DNA of 35,020 nucleotides from a virus: the IMG/VR virus record IMGVR_UViG_3300036980_000695, positions 1 through 35,020 of that record; one strand, given 5' to 3'. The notes under the pieces were generated by a model. The model searched no databases and was not told where the DNA came from. It was given only the letters and a program-made list of their open reading frames with translations. The position numbers and the translations under genes are program-made. Of this stretch, positions 13,567 to 20,877 are shown piece by piece. Numbering within the stretch: position 1 is the first letter of the stretch; every line of letters begins with the position of its first letter.

Positions 13567-14619
13567 TCACCCTAGCTTTCCCGCCACGGATTCGGCAAAT
13601 CCCAGCAGTTGGCCCACGACGCGACCGCCCGCGTGCCCGCGCAACGACTCGGCGCCGTTGGCCACTACGTGTCGGCTCGGTGGCTCGGCCAGTTGCTGGG
13701 CCAGTTCGGTTGGCCCGCTCACTGCCGTGCAGTTGACACCGTCCTGCATGGTGTCGTCGTGGTCCAGCAGCCAGTCGCGGGCCACAATAAGGTGGCAGCC
13801 TGCCTCCCACGCCTCCAGAAAGGTGTACTGCGTCCCACCACCGTCGCCAGAAATCTTGCTTAGGTCCACCATATAGCGGTAGCCCTTGGCGATCTCGACG
13901 GCGGCTCCCCAATGCCGTGGAAACTGGCCGCAATAGTGCCTGTCCCACGTGGGGTCCACCTTGAAAACCTTATGGTGGCAGTACAGGCGGTTCATTGCCC
14001 CGTAGATGTCGACGGCAAACTGGCCCTGGCCCGCGCCGTCCAGCTCGGCGTTGGCACCAGCTATCACGTGGGTTTGCTTGTCCCAGTCGAGGCGGCTCAG
14101 GGCGCAGGCATTCTGCCGCTGGAAGTAGCGGGGCTGTTCGTCGCCGCCAACAAGGTCGCCAGACGTCACGTATGGGTGCGGCACAAAGGCGGCCTCGATG
14201 CCGTGGCGGTGCAGGGCCGGAACATTCGCCTTGCGGATAGCCACCACCCCGACCGACCGCTGCTTGGCCACGGTCAACAGCCCGTCGCGCATTTCGGTCG
14301 GGTCGTGTACCACAAGCAGCCCCCCTCGCTTCAGCACGGCGGCCAATGCCGTCGTGTGGTGCTTGTCGGCGCAGGTGACGATGTTCACCTCGGCGCCGGC
14401 GGCAGCGGCGCTGATGCCGGCCATCCCTATAAGGCGCGACTGTAGGCCGCCAGACCACGGCTTATAGACCTTGGCTGTCGCCGCACCGAGGCGGTATAGG
14501 TTCACGGCGAAACCGGCCTGCGCTAAGGCGCGGCACAGGTGAACGGTGTACGACACCCAGCCCCCGTAAACGGGCTTCGCCAGATACCACAGGTTGACAG
14601 TGCCCTTGGGCTTATTCAT
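13567..14619 (-). CDS. GT-B glycosyltransferase (GT1/GT4-like)
   Basis: A 350-residue protein with GT-B features: a glycine-rich acceptor-side loop near the start (KPVYGGWVSYTVHLCRAL), a central domain junction with SRLDWDKQTH, and a nucleotide-sugar-binding C-terminal half with GGGTQYTFLEAWEAGCHLIV, where the two Glu of the E-x7-E type helix and the EAWEAG motif are expected. It would move a sugar from an NDP-sugar to an acceptor. GGAGA lies before the ATG. It is the last gene of the operon with the dioxygenase and the GT-A enzyme, so modified DNA bases, or a sugar already on them, are the likely acceptor; a surface glycan is the alternative. Confidence 0.8.
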   Translation of the reverse strand: MNKPKGTVNLWYLAKPVYGGWVSYTVHLCRALAQAGFAVNLYRLGAATAKVYKPWSGGLQSRLIGMAGISAAAAGAEVNIVTCADKHHTTALAAVLKRGGLLVVHDPTEMRDGLLTVAKQRSVGVVAIRKANVPALHRHGIEAAFVPHPYVTSGDLVGGDEQPRYFQRQNACALSRLDWDKQTHVIAGANAELDGAGQGQFAVDIYGAMNRLYCHHKVFKVDPTWDRHYCGQFPRHWGAAVEIAKGYRYMVDLSKISGDGGGTQYTFLEAWEAGCHLIVARDWLLDHDDTMQDGVNCTAVSGPTELAQQLAEPPSRHVVANGAESLRGHAGGRVVGQLLGFAESVAGKLG

Positions 14620-14649
14620 CGTTCGTTTCTCCAGTGGTATTGCCGGCGT

Positions 14650-14898
14650 CTACGTTTTTTTACGGCCAGGTCCATGCGGCCTCGGCTTCTTGCGTGCAAA
14701 GGTGGGCGGCTTTTCAATCGGCGTGATGTTGGGTGGCGTGCGGTGCAGAACCACCCAGTCGGTGGCGCGGCGGTCGAAGATGGTCATCTCGCCCATGACC
14801 TCGCCCGTGCGCACGATAAGATAGCACCACCGGGTCGGCCCCCAGGCCTCGCGGCGCAGCCAACGGGCGCCCGTCTGTATGGCGTGTTCATACGTCAC
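14650..14898 (-). CDS. Small protein with DUF2829/Tad2-like pattern
   Basis: An 82-residue protein from a GTG start with GGAGG about ten bases upstream, overlapping the radical SAM gene by 11 bases. The order YEHAIQTGARWLRREAWG, a strand-rich middle, then DRRATDWVVL mirrors the small phage domain of DUF2829 (EA-I-G-x-RR-W ... A-(D/T)-DWEV), the family that includes the Thoeris inhibitor Tad2. The C-terminus is basic and proline-rich (KPPTFARKKPRPHGPGRKK), unlike Tad2, and could bind DNA. The call rests on motifs alone. Confidence 0.55.
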   Translation of the reverse strand: MTYEHAIQTGARWLRREAWGPTRWCYLIVRTGEVMGEMTIFDRRATDWVVLHRTPPNITPIEKPPTFARKKPRPHGPGRKKT

Positions 14899-15868
14899 AG
14901 GCTGGCTTCCTCCAGTTGCGTGGCGTGGCCGTAGCAACTACGTCCCGCACGGTGGCGGCGTGCTCTGCCGTCGGCTGTGGGAGCTTGGGCAGCAGCCCTG
15001 CGCGAGCGCCTGCCCCCTTGTTGCAGCCCGAGCACGGCGTGAATGCCCGCTGCTTGGCCTGGAGGTAATGGCGGGCCGCCGTGAAGCGAGTGCCCCACCA
15101 GATTTCGTCGAGCGTCTCGCGCATGACGTTGCCGCAAACGTACTCGTGGCCCCAGTCCATGCAACAGATGTTGACGTTGCCGTCGTAGCAGACCGACAGC
15201 TCTCGGAACGGGTTGGTGCAGGTCTTGGCCAGCGGCTCGCCTATCATCGTGCCGTTATTCCCGGCATGGTTGTTGATCACCCGGCTGCCAACCTCGCCGT
15301 CGCGGGCGCCGAGGTCGTCCATGATGATGACGGACTTTTGCAGCTGTCCCTTGCGGTGATGGTTTGCCCACGGGCTGATACCGACCGGTGCCAGGTCGTT
15401 GTAGAAGTCGAGCACCCGCACCTTGTCTGCCGGTAGGGCGCGTATCATCGCCTGCAATTTGGTGCGCTCTGGCTCGTACGTGTCGACGATCAGAAAGTCC
15501 ACGTCTGGCGGGCCATACAGCAGCTCGCTCACGCGGGCGTCCATGCCCGCCTGGGTCTTCATCAGCGCGCGCCCGTTGGTGGTCACCTGGATCTGGGCCT
15601 TCGGCAGGTAGGCGCGGAACACGGCGATCAGCTCGGGGTACCGTGGGTTTGCAAGCGGCTCGCCGTGCATGGCGAACTCGTAGCGTGCGTCTGGCGCCAG
15701 GGCGGCGCACTCCATCGCCGTGCGCTCGGCTATGGCCATGGTCATAAACTTGAAGCCGCCCGGCCCGCTGCGGATGCCATTGAGCCCACAAAAGCTACAC
15801 AGTCGGTTGCAGCCCTCGGCGAGCTCTATCTGTACGGACCACGGTTTCCCAACCTGCTCTGTCTTCAA
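14888..15868 (-). CDS. Radical SAM enzyme with SPASM-type C-terminus
   Basis: A 326-residue protein from a TTG start in a TTGA overlap with the GT-A gene, with GGAGGG eight bases upstream. The cluster motif is C20-x3-C24-x2-C27 (ELAEGCNRLCSFCGLNG), followed by HGEP at about 68-71, the S-adenosylmethionine-binding turn. The C-terminal part has C217, C227, C235/C236, C245, C279 and C282 (CTNPFRELSVCYDG, ICCMDW, YVCGNV, PCSGC), a SPASM-like auxiliary iron-sulfur site. Such enzymes do radical chemistry such as methylation, C-C bond formation or peptide maturation. Its place between two glycosyltransferases suggests it acts on a modified base or sugar. Confidence 0.85.
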   Translation of the reverse strand: MKTEQVGKPWSVQIELAEGCNRLCSFCGLNGIRSGPGGFKFMTMAIAERTAMECAALAPDARYEFAMHGEPLANPRYPELIAVFRAYLPKAQIQVTTNGRALMKTQAGMDARVSELLYGPPDVDFLIVDTYEPERTKLQAMIRALPADKVRVLDFYNDLAPVGISPWANHHRKGQLQKSVIIMDDLGARDGEVGSRVINNHAGNNGTMIGEPLAKTCTNPFRELSVCYDGNVNICCMDWGHEYVCGNVMRETLDEIWWGTRFTAARHYLQAKQRAFTPCSGCNKGAGARAGLLPKLPQPTAEHAATVRDVVATATPRNWRKPACDV

Positions 15869-16665
15869 AGCTTGTACCCTCCTGCTTGTAGTGCCTTCTT
15901 GTACTGGACACGCGGACGCAGGGTGGTCGGCACGCCAGACTGTGGCTTGGCGTCGGCCGCGGCGACGAGGGTAACAAAGTCGGGGTGGAGGGCCCGTAGG
16001 CTCCGCAAGCAACGCTCGTAAAGCGCCTGGTCCCGGTACTGACTGCACCCCCCCGGCGCCTGGCTTTTCTGGTCGTGCATAAAGAGGTTGGAAACCACAT
16101 TGGGGTATCCGCACCGCAACACTTGCAGGGTGAAGTCGATGTCCTCGACAACCTCGCACTCATCTCTCCACTGTGCCTGCGTCAAAAACTCGACGTCAGC
16201 ACGGCGAAACCCGTGCAGCACGCACTGCTTACAGCCGACGTCATAGGGGCGCTGCTTCGTCTGCGCCATGAATCGCATGGCAATTCCACACAGCAGATTG
16301 CCAGCATCCAGCATGGCGTCCAGGTGGGCGAACATGGCGACCGTTTCGTCTGGCCCCTGCTTCGCGGCTTTGCCAGCGGCATCGCGGTACAGGAAACGCA
16401 CGTCGTCGTCGACAAAGTATAGGCGTTCCTGCCCCTTGGTTTGCCCCCAGACCCAGCGGCGCTTGCCGGTCAGGCGCATCGGGTATGGCTCTGGCCAATA
16501 GGTGGCTGTGGCCAGGGTGGGGCTCGTTGCCATGTGCTGCTCCACCTCCTCCGGGGGGCAAACGATGGCCACACGGCTCCGCACGGTTTCGTGCAGGGCG
16601 TGGTAGGTCTGCTGTCTGCCGACCCGCCCCTTGGTAAGAATGAAAATGTCAGGGGCAGCTGTCAC
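15865..16665 (-). CDS. GT-A glycosyltransferase, TET/JBP-associated type
   Basis: A 266-residue protein from a GTG start in a GTGA overlap with the dioxygenase gene. It has an N-terminal ILTKGRVGRQQTYHAL segment, the metal/nucleotide-sugar motif YFVDDDVRF (D86-D88), a central strand region (CGIAMRF, CVLHGFRR), and EDIDFTLQVLRCGYPN (E174, D175). This arrangement is that of the TET/JBP-associated glycosyltransferases described in phages and kinetoplastids, which glycosylate hydroxymethylated pyrimidines (the base J glucosyltransferase is one). The direct neighbour is a TET/JBP dioxygenase, which supports the assignment. The sugar is unknown. Confidence 0.82.
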   Translation of the reverse strand: MTAAPDIFILTKGRVGRQQTYHALHETVRSRVAIVCPPEEVEQHMATSPTLATATYWPEPYPMRLTGKRRWVWGQTKGQERLYFVDDDVRFLYRDAAGKAAKQGPDETVAMFAHLDAMLDAGNLLCGIAMRFMAQTKQRPYDVGCKQCVLHGFRRADVEFLTQAQWRDECEVVEDIDFTLQVLRCGYPNVVSNLFMHDQKSQAPGGCSQYRDQALYERCLRSLRALHPDFVTLVAAADAKPQSGVPTTLRPRVQYKKALQAGGYKL

Positions 16666-17564
16666 GGCAGCTTCTCGGACGGGCGGTTTTTGGCACGTTC
16701 AAGTTCTTCTTCGGCGGTGCCACACTCGAGCATCCCCTTGCGGAAGTAGTGGACAAGCGTGCATCGCTGCGCGTTCTTCGTCATGGGGGTGATGAACGTA
16801 TTGCCGTGTAGGTCGGTCGCGCCGTTGAAAATTATCACGTCGCCCGTATCCAGCGGCACGCCGATCCTGTAGGCGGGCAGCACAAGCACGCCCCCCTTCA
16901 CCTTGCCCTCGCGCACCAGCAGCATGGCGCTCTTGCCGTTGGCAATGTTTCGCCCGTCGCGGTGGTAGGCGGTGCGGTAGTTTTTGTTCACCGTCACGGT
17001 GGTGTACACCGTGTCGGGGATTATAAAATCCTTGCTGCAGTCGGTCGCCAACTCGTTCAGGGCGTCCCAGCTTGGGGTTTCGTAGGCGCGATGCACCTCG
17101 TTCACGGCCTTAATCAGCGGCGTGCAGGCGGCCCAAACCTCGGGGTGTTGCTCGTTAAAGGCGCAGCGGCGGCAGTATGGGATGCGCGGGTAGCGGTCGT
17201 AGAAGCCCATCACCCCACTGGAGATCTGGTCCTGCCGCGGCATCCGCATCGTGTTGCTGTAGGTGCCGTCCAGCTTGCGCTCGTGGATACGCGGCGCAGC
17301 CGCCGCCGTCGACCTGTTGTCGGTCAACGGGCGCCAGTCTTTTATCCCAGCGCGCCAAGCCTGGGCGATAAGCTCCAGCGGGACCCCGCGCTTGACGAGT
17401 GTCAGCACGGTTTCCCCGGTATCAAGGATCACCCGACAGCTGTGGGTCAACAGCTGGTCGTAGTGTGTGTCGTCGGCAAAGACACCCTCCAAATGCGCCA
17501 CGTCCAACGGCGGTCCGTTGTGGACAACATGGGGCAGGTCAACTATTGGCAGCGTCCTTTTCAT
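16662..17564 (-). CDS. TET/JBP-family 2-oxoglutarate/Fe(II) dioxygenase
   Basis: A 300-residue protein with the double-stranded beta-helix core of TET/JBP enzymes: YTTVTVNKNYRTAYHRDG with the H-x-D iron ligands (H201, D203), GGVLVLPAYRIGVPLDTGDV, the distal iron His in DLHGNT (H253), and the 2-oxoglutarate-binding Arg in QRCTLVHYFR (R267). The core occupies residues about 180-280; the first 170 residues are less conserved and hold a CRRC pair. Family members hydroxylate the 5-methyl of 5-methylcytosine or thymine in DNA. GGAG lies five bases before the ATG, which overlaps the ParB-like gene by 26 bases. Confidence 0.88.
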   Translation of the reverse strand: MKRTLPIVDLPHVVHNGPPLDVAHLEGVFADDTHYDQLLTHSCRVILDTGETVLTLVKRGVPLELIAQAWRAGIKDWRPLTDNRSTAAAAPRIHERKLDGTYSNTMRMPRQDQISSGVMGFYDRYPRIPYCRRCAFNEQHPEVWAACTPLIKAVNEVHRAYETPSWDALNELATDCSKDFIIPDTVYTTVTVNKNYRTAYHRDGRNIANGKSAMLLVREGKVKGGVLVLPAYRIGVPLDTGDVIIFNGATDLHGNTFITPMTKNAQRCTLVHYFRKGMLECGTAEEELERAKNRPSEKLP

Positions 17565-18300
17565 GTGCGCTCCTCACGGCACGAGCCACCGTGTCGGTAA
17601 TGTTGTCGGTCTTGTAGGCGTGGCCAAGCGCCGTACACAGGGCAATGAACTCCTTGTGGACTTCTGCCGCAAAGAACAACTGCACCATCTTGACGTGGGC
17701 CGTGTTGCCCCCCGCCTGGGTGAGGTCGCCCAGGGCAGACGGCAGCGGCACAAGCGGGACTGGCCCAGCCGAGCCAGCCGCGTTGGACTCGTCGGTGTCC
17801 ATGCCCCCAACGTCCAGCACGTCCTCGGCTTCCGTGTCGACGTAATATTCTTCGGTAAAGGCGGCTATGTCGATCTCGGGGAAGCGGAAGCTTTCCATCA
17901 GCTCCTCGGCCTGTATGTCGCTCCCCTCAAGGAATTCATACAGCCCGTCCTTCTCCATCTTGCCGTACTGGCTGGTCAGGCTTAGCACCTTGCGCTTGGC
18001 CTCGTTTGCATCAGCCGCCTCGACGAAGCTAACGGGCAGGGCAGGGCACGAGTAGCCCTCGTCGGAAATCATGCGCCGCACCACGCGACACCGCTGGTGG
18101 CCGTTGAGGATGTAGACCTTGTCGCCATTGCGCCATACGCTCACTGGCTCGCTAAAGCCCAGGTCAAGGATCATCCCCTTCATGCGCGTGTAGTCGCTGT
18201 TGCTCAGGCTTTTCAGGTTTCCCTGAAAGTGAATCAGTGACTCGACGGGCAGGTAAGCGGCGCCTTCACACGTCACGCGGATCGAGTTGCTCATAGTCAT
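17539..18300 (-). CDS. ParB-like (ParB/sulfiredoxin N-terminal domain) protein
   Basis: A 253-residue protein with a ParB/Srx domain at residues about 15-100: LPVESLIHFQGNLK, LGFSEPVSVW, YILNGHQRCRVV (GHQR 67-70), the nucleotide-binding motif. The middle is acidic and low in complexity (about 150-185), and the C-terminal 50 residues form a helical domain (VQLFFAAEVHKEFIAL, then a TDTVARAV helix). Proteins of this shape are frequent next to phage terminases and DNA-modification genes; some have CTP/ATP-dependent or nuclease activity. It may guide the modification enzymes or act in packaging. A second ATG at 18294 is possible. Confidence 0.78.
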   Translation of the reverse strand: MTMSNSIRVTCEGAAYLPVESLIHFQGNLKSLSNSDYTRMKGMILDLGFSEPVSVWRNGDKVYILNGHQRCRVVRRMISDEGYSCPALPVSFVEAADANEAKRKVLSLTSQYGKMEKDGLYEFLEGSDIQAEELMESFRFPEIDIAAFTEEYYVDTEAEDVLDVGGMDTDESNAAGSAGPVPLVPLPSALGDLTQAGGNTAHVKMVQLFFAAEVHKEFIALCTALGHAYKTDNITDTVARAVRSAHEKDAANS

Positions 18301-18487
18301 TAGTCTCCAGCTCTTGTGGTCTACTGCACGGCGGTTCGAACGCAGCCCCAGCCATTCTCAACCAGGCGCTAAGGTTCCCCTGGCAGTAGCGGCGGGCCTT
18401 GTCTTGCAAGGCTTTCAGCTCATGCCGGTTAACCTTGACGAGAATCGCCTTGGTTTTAACGATCGATGTGTCTAGATGTCCGCGCAT
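18266..18487 (-). CDS. Ribbon-helix-helix (CopG/MobC-like) protein
   Basis: A 73-residue protein with the pattern of a ribbon-helix-helix DNA-binding protein: a strand KTKAILVKVNRH, a helix ELKALQDKARRYC, a turn and a second helix NLSAWLRMAGAAF. This resembles CopG and relaxosome accessory proteins. It is first in the modification operon and next to the divergent control region, so autoregulation and control of the early/late switch are plausible. No clear ribosome-binding site precedes the ATG at 18487; the message may be leaderless or start further in. Confidence 0.6.
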   Translation of the reverse strand: MRGHLDTSIVKTKAILVKVNRHELKALQDKARRYCQGNLSAWLRMAGAAFEPPCSRPQELETNDYEQLDPRDV

Positions 18488-18547
18488 ATCTATATGGTAT
18501 ATACATGATACGGTGACACGATGTCATGTTCTAGCAGGGGCGGGGCC
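18488..18547. promoter_or_regulatory. Divergent promoter/operator between modification and virion operons
   Basis: A 60-base AT-rich gap between the minus-strand operon and the plus-strand late operon. It holds TATATGGTATATACATG-like sequence with -10-type hexamers on both strands and the dyad ATGA...TCAT (about 18507-18525) around GGTGACACG. It is the only space available for the promoters of both operons. No definite -35 boxes were found. Confidence 0.45.
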
Positions 18548-19108
18548 ATGTCCGAGGAAGAAGAAATCCTACAGCCGAGTGGCTTCGACGCCATTGACGA
18601 AAAGGACAAGGCGCTGATGAAGTACCTGTCCGAGTACCCGGACGCCAGCCTGGCCGACCTGGGCCGAGTGATCGGCATGACGGCGTCTGGCGTCCGCAAA
18701 CGCATGATGCGCCCGGTTTTCCAGAAGTTCCTACGGCAGTTGCGCGAGGGCACCGAAGACATCATCCTGCGGGGCCAGCGGGCGGCGGCCATGACCCTAC
18801 TGCGGCTGACGCGTAGCTCCAACGAAAAGACAGCCCTGGAGGCGTCGCGCATTCTGCTGACGCCGCTGCTTGCCAAGACGACAACGGAAAACAAGACGAC
18901 CAAGGAGTTGATCTTCCGGGCCCAGATTGGAACGCAGGGGCAGCTTCTCCAGGAGGTTATCGACGTGGCGCTACAGGAGGACGCCTCGGGCCGCGAGGGC
19001 GGGGCCCCACTACCGCAGAAGGCCGGCGACCGCCTATTGCAGCAATTGTATGCGCCCATTGAAGACGACGACGACGACGACGACTTCACTAAGGAGCAAA
19101 AGCAATGA
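18548..19108 (+). CDS. Small terminase subunit-like protein
   Basis: A 186-residue protein with an N-terminal homeodomain-like HTH (about residues 20-55: ASLADLGRVIGMTASGVRKRM), a helical middle (LRGQRAAAMTLLRLT, EKTALEASRILLTPLL) and an acidic C-terminus with a run of seven Asp. This is the usual layout of small terminase subunits, which bind the packaging site and stimulate the large subunit. It lies at the head of the late operon with the large terminase two genes on. The ATG at 18548 follows a GGGGCGGGG; an upstream ATG at 18521 is less likely. Confidence 0.75.
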   Translation: MSEEEEILQPSGFDAIDEKDKALMKYLSEYPDASLADLGRVIGMTASGVRKRMMRPVFQKFLRQLREGTEDIILRGQRAAAMTLLRLTRSSNEKTALEASRILLTPLLAKTTTENKTTKELIFRAQIGTQGQLLQEVIDVALQEDASGREGGAPLPQKAGDRLLQQLYAPIEDDDDDDDFTKEQKQ

Positions 19109-19278
19109 AGTACAAATTCCGCGAGGTCTGGGTCAACTACGGCCCTTATGGCGTCGTGCAGGGCGTATACACGACAAAGCTCGATGCTCTGGCCGCCGCC
19201 AAGTACGACACCGTGCGACTGGCCATAAAGCTCAAGGTGGCTGCCAACGAGCCTAAGGAAGGCGCCGCCAAGCCATGA
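19105..19278 (+). CDS. Small hypothetical protein of the packaging module
   Basis: A 57-residue protein starting with an ATGA overlap at the end of the small terminase gene, with AAGGAG eight bases before it. It reads MKYKFREVWVNYGPYG, then a short strand and a helix (KLDALAAAKYDTVRLAIKL) and a Lys/Ala-rich end. The strand-helix layout is common among small phage proteins. Its stop overlaps the ATG of the CsrA-like gene by four bases, which makes the set translationally coupled. Confidence 0.65.
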   Translation: MKYKFREVWVNYGPYGVVQGVYTTKLDALAAAKYDTVRLAIKLKVAANEPKEGAAKP

Positions 19279-19541
19279 CCATGCTTATTATCGGGCTTAA
19301 GCGCGGCGAGTACATACAGATTGGTGACGACATTATCATAGTGGTGAACAGGCCGGATTCCTACGTGAAGCTAGGTATCCAAGCGCCACGCCACTATAAG
19401 ATTAAGCGCCTGGAGCCGCCAAATGATCATAACGGTAAAGACACCAACGCCACACAGCCCCCAGCAGGCGATGGTGATGAACGCCTTCAACACGCCGGGC
19501 CTACTAGAGCTGTGGGTCGCCAACGGGACAAAGAACGGTAA
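19275..19541 (+). CDS. csrA: CsrA/RsmA-like RNA-binding regulator
   Basis: An 88-residue protein whose first 50 residues match CsrA along the whole length: MLIIGLKRGEYIQIGDD, a strand, VKLGIQAPRHYKI, and KRLE. Conserved points are the MLI start, GE and IGD, GI-AP and the RNA-contacting Arg in KIKRLE (R44 of CsrA). CsrA dimers bind GGA motifs near ribosome-binding sites and repress or activate translation. Residues about 51-88 are disordered-looking and are read out of frame through the first 119 bases of the large terminase gene. The ATG overlaps the previous stop (ATGA); an ATG at 19281 gives the classic MLI start. Its target could be host or phage messages. Confidence 0.75.
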   Translation: MTMLIIGLKRGEYIQIGDDIIIVVNRPDSYVKLGIQAPRHYKIKRLEPPNDHNGKDTNATQPPAGDGDERLQHAGPTRAVGRQRDKER

Positions 19542-20871
19542 GTCGATCGGCGCCAGCAGCGCCATGTCGACCAAGTCGTGGGTGACGAAAAACGGCCTAT
19601 ACAGGTGGGTGGCTCCCATCTATGCGCAAAGCAAGGTCGGTCTGCGCTACTGCCAGCGCCTCCTGCCGCCACGGCCATATGTCGTTCCTAACAAAAGCGA
19701 AATGTCCCTAAGCCTTATGCACCAAGGCACGACGCTTGAGTTTTGGCACGGCCAAGACGCTGAAAGCCTTGAGGGCGAGGCTGTTAACGGCTACGTGCTA
19801 GACGAAGTCGCAAAAATGTCTAGCAACATTTACGACTCGGCCTTGACCACCGTTACCATTACGCGGGGGCCGATGATCTGCATCTCGACGCCACGCGGCA
19901 AGAACTGGTTCTACGAAAAATGTATGCGGGCCAAAGAGGAGATGGAGTGGGCCATCAAGCGCGGGCAAGTGCCCAAGCGCATGTTCATCACGGCCCCCAG
20001 CGCCGAGAATCCAAAGGTCCTGCGCGAGGCAATAGACGAGGCGAGGAAGAATCTTCCAGACCGCCTTTTCCGCCAATACTACAATGCGGAATTTGTCGAC
20101 GACGGTGACGTCTTCGGTGGGTTTCGGAACGTACTGTATGGCGACAGAATTACAACCGAAGGGCGCATTGGTTTTTGGATTCTGCCCGACTACCCAGAGG
20201 ATGAAAACCGCCGCGCCGACGTCGAGGTCGTTATAGGCGCCGACTGGGGCAAAAAGAACGACTACACGGTTTTTACGGCATGGGACATTAAGAAGCGCAA
20301 GATGATCGGCTTCATGCGTTTCCGTGGCTCCACCTACATACACGCCATCAAATGCCTCATCTGGTTTTCCGCTCGTTTCCGCAAGGTCCACATGATCCGC
20401 CACGATAAAACGGGGCTTGGCGAGGTGATTGATGAAATGCTCGACAAAACGGAGCTGCCGTTCGAGGGCACCATATTCACCAACTACCTCAAGTCGGAGA
20501 TGGTCAACGGCCTGATGGTCGCCGTCGAGCAGCGTTCGGTCGAGCTGCCAAATTGGGGCGAGATGGTCCACGAGATGGACAACTACGAAGTGACGACAAG
20601 CGAAATAGGAAACATGAGGTATTCTTCCCCGGCGGGCCTGCACGACGACATCATCTCAAGCATGATTCTAGGGTGGGCCTGTGCCCAGGAATATATGGAG
20701 AGCGACATGGCGGTGCGCTTCGTAGAAGACCTGCCAAGCCGCAGGCCAAAGCAGGACCCATGGGTGAGGCAAATCCAAGAGGAGCTGGAAGACGGTCACC
20801 CCGGCTGGTACGACATTGAGAAGCCAAAGAGATTCGAGATTTTCCCTGGTATCATTCCAGCAAGAGGGTAG
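19423..20871 (+). CDS. terL: Large terminase subunit
   Basis: A 482-residue packaging ATPase-nuclease. The ATPase part has a Walker A variant NGTKNGKS (34-41), and Walker B VNGYVLDEV (D127, E128), followed by CISTPRG. The RNase H-like nuclease domain begins near VVIGADWGKKNDYTVF, with acidic residues there and in LHDDIISSM. Start 19423 has GGAG seven bases upstream but lies inside the CsrA-like frame (119-base overlap). It cuts concatemeric DNA and drives it into the prohead through the portal. The Walker A is slightly atypical (GTKNGKS), as is common in terminases. Confidence 0.9.
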   Translation: MIITVKTPTPHSPQQAMVMNAFNTPGLLELWVANGTKNGKSIGASSAMSTKSWVTKNGLYRWVAPIYAQSKVGLRYCQRLLPPRPYVVPNKSEMSLSLMHQGTTLEFWHGQDAESLEGEAVNGYVLDEVAKMSSNIYDSALTTVTITRGPMICISTPRGKNWFYEKCMRAKEEMEWAIKRGQVPKRMFITAPSAENPKVLREAIDEARKNLPDRLFRQYYNAEFVDDGDVFGGFRNVLYGDRITTEGRIGFWILPDYPEDENRRADVEVVIGADWGKKNDYTVFTAWDIKKRKMIGFMRFRGSTYIHAIKCLIWFSARFRKVHMIRHDKTGLGEVIDEMLDKTELPFEGTIFTNYLKSEMVNGLMVAVEQRSVELPNWGEMVHEMDNYEVTTSEIGNMRYSSPAGLHDDIISSMILGWACAQEYMESDMAVRFVEDLPSRRPKQDPWVRQIQEELEDGHPGWYDIEKPKRFEIFPGIIPARG

Positions 20872-20877
20872 CCCAAC

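Noticed and set aside
18490-19089. 199-residue minus-strand frame over the small terminase
   Set aside because: Serine-rich shadow of the terminase frame with no start signal.
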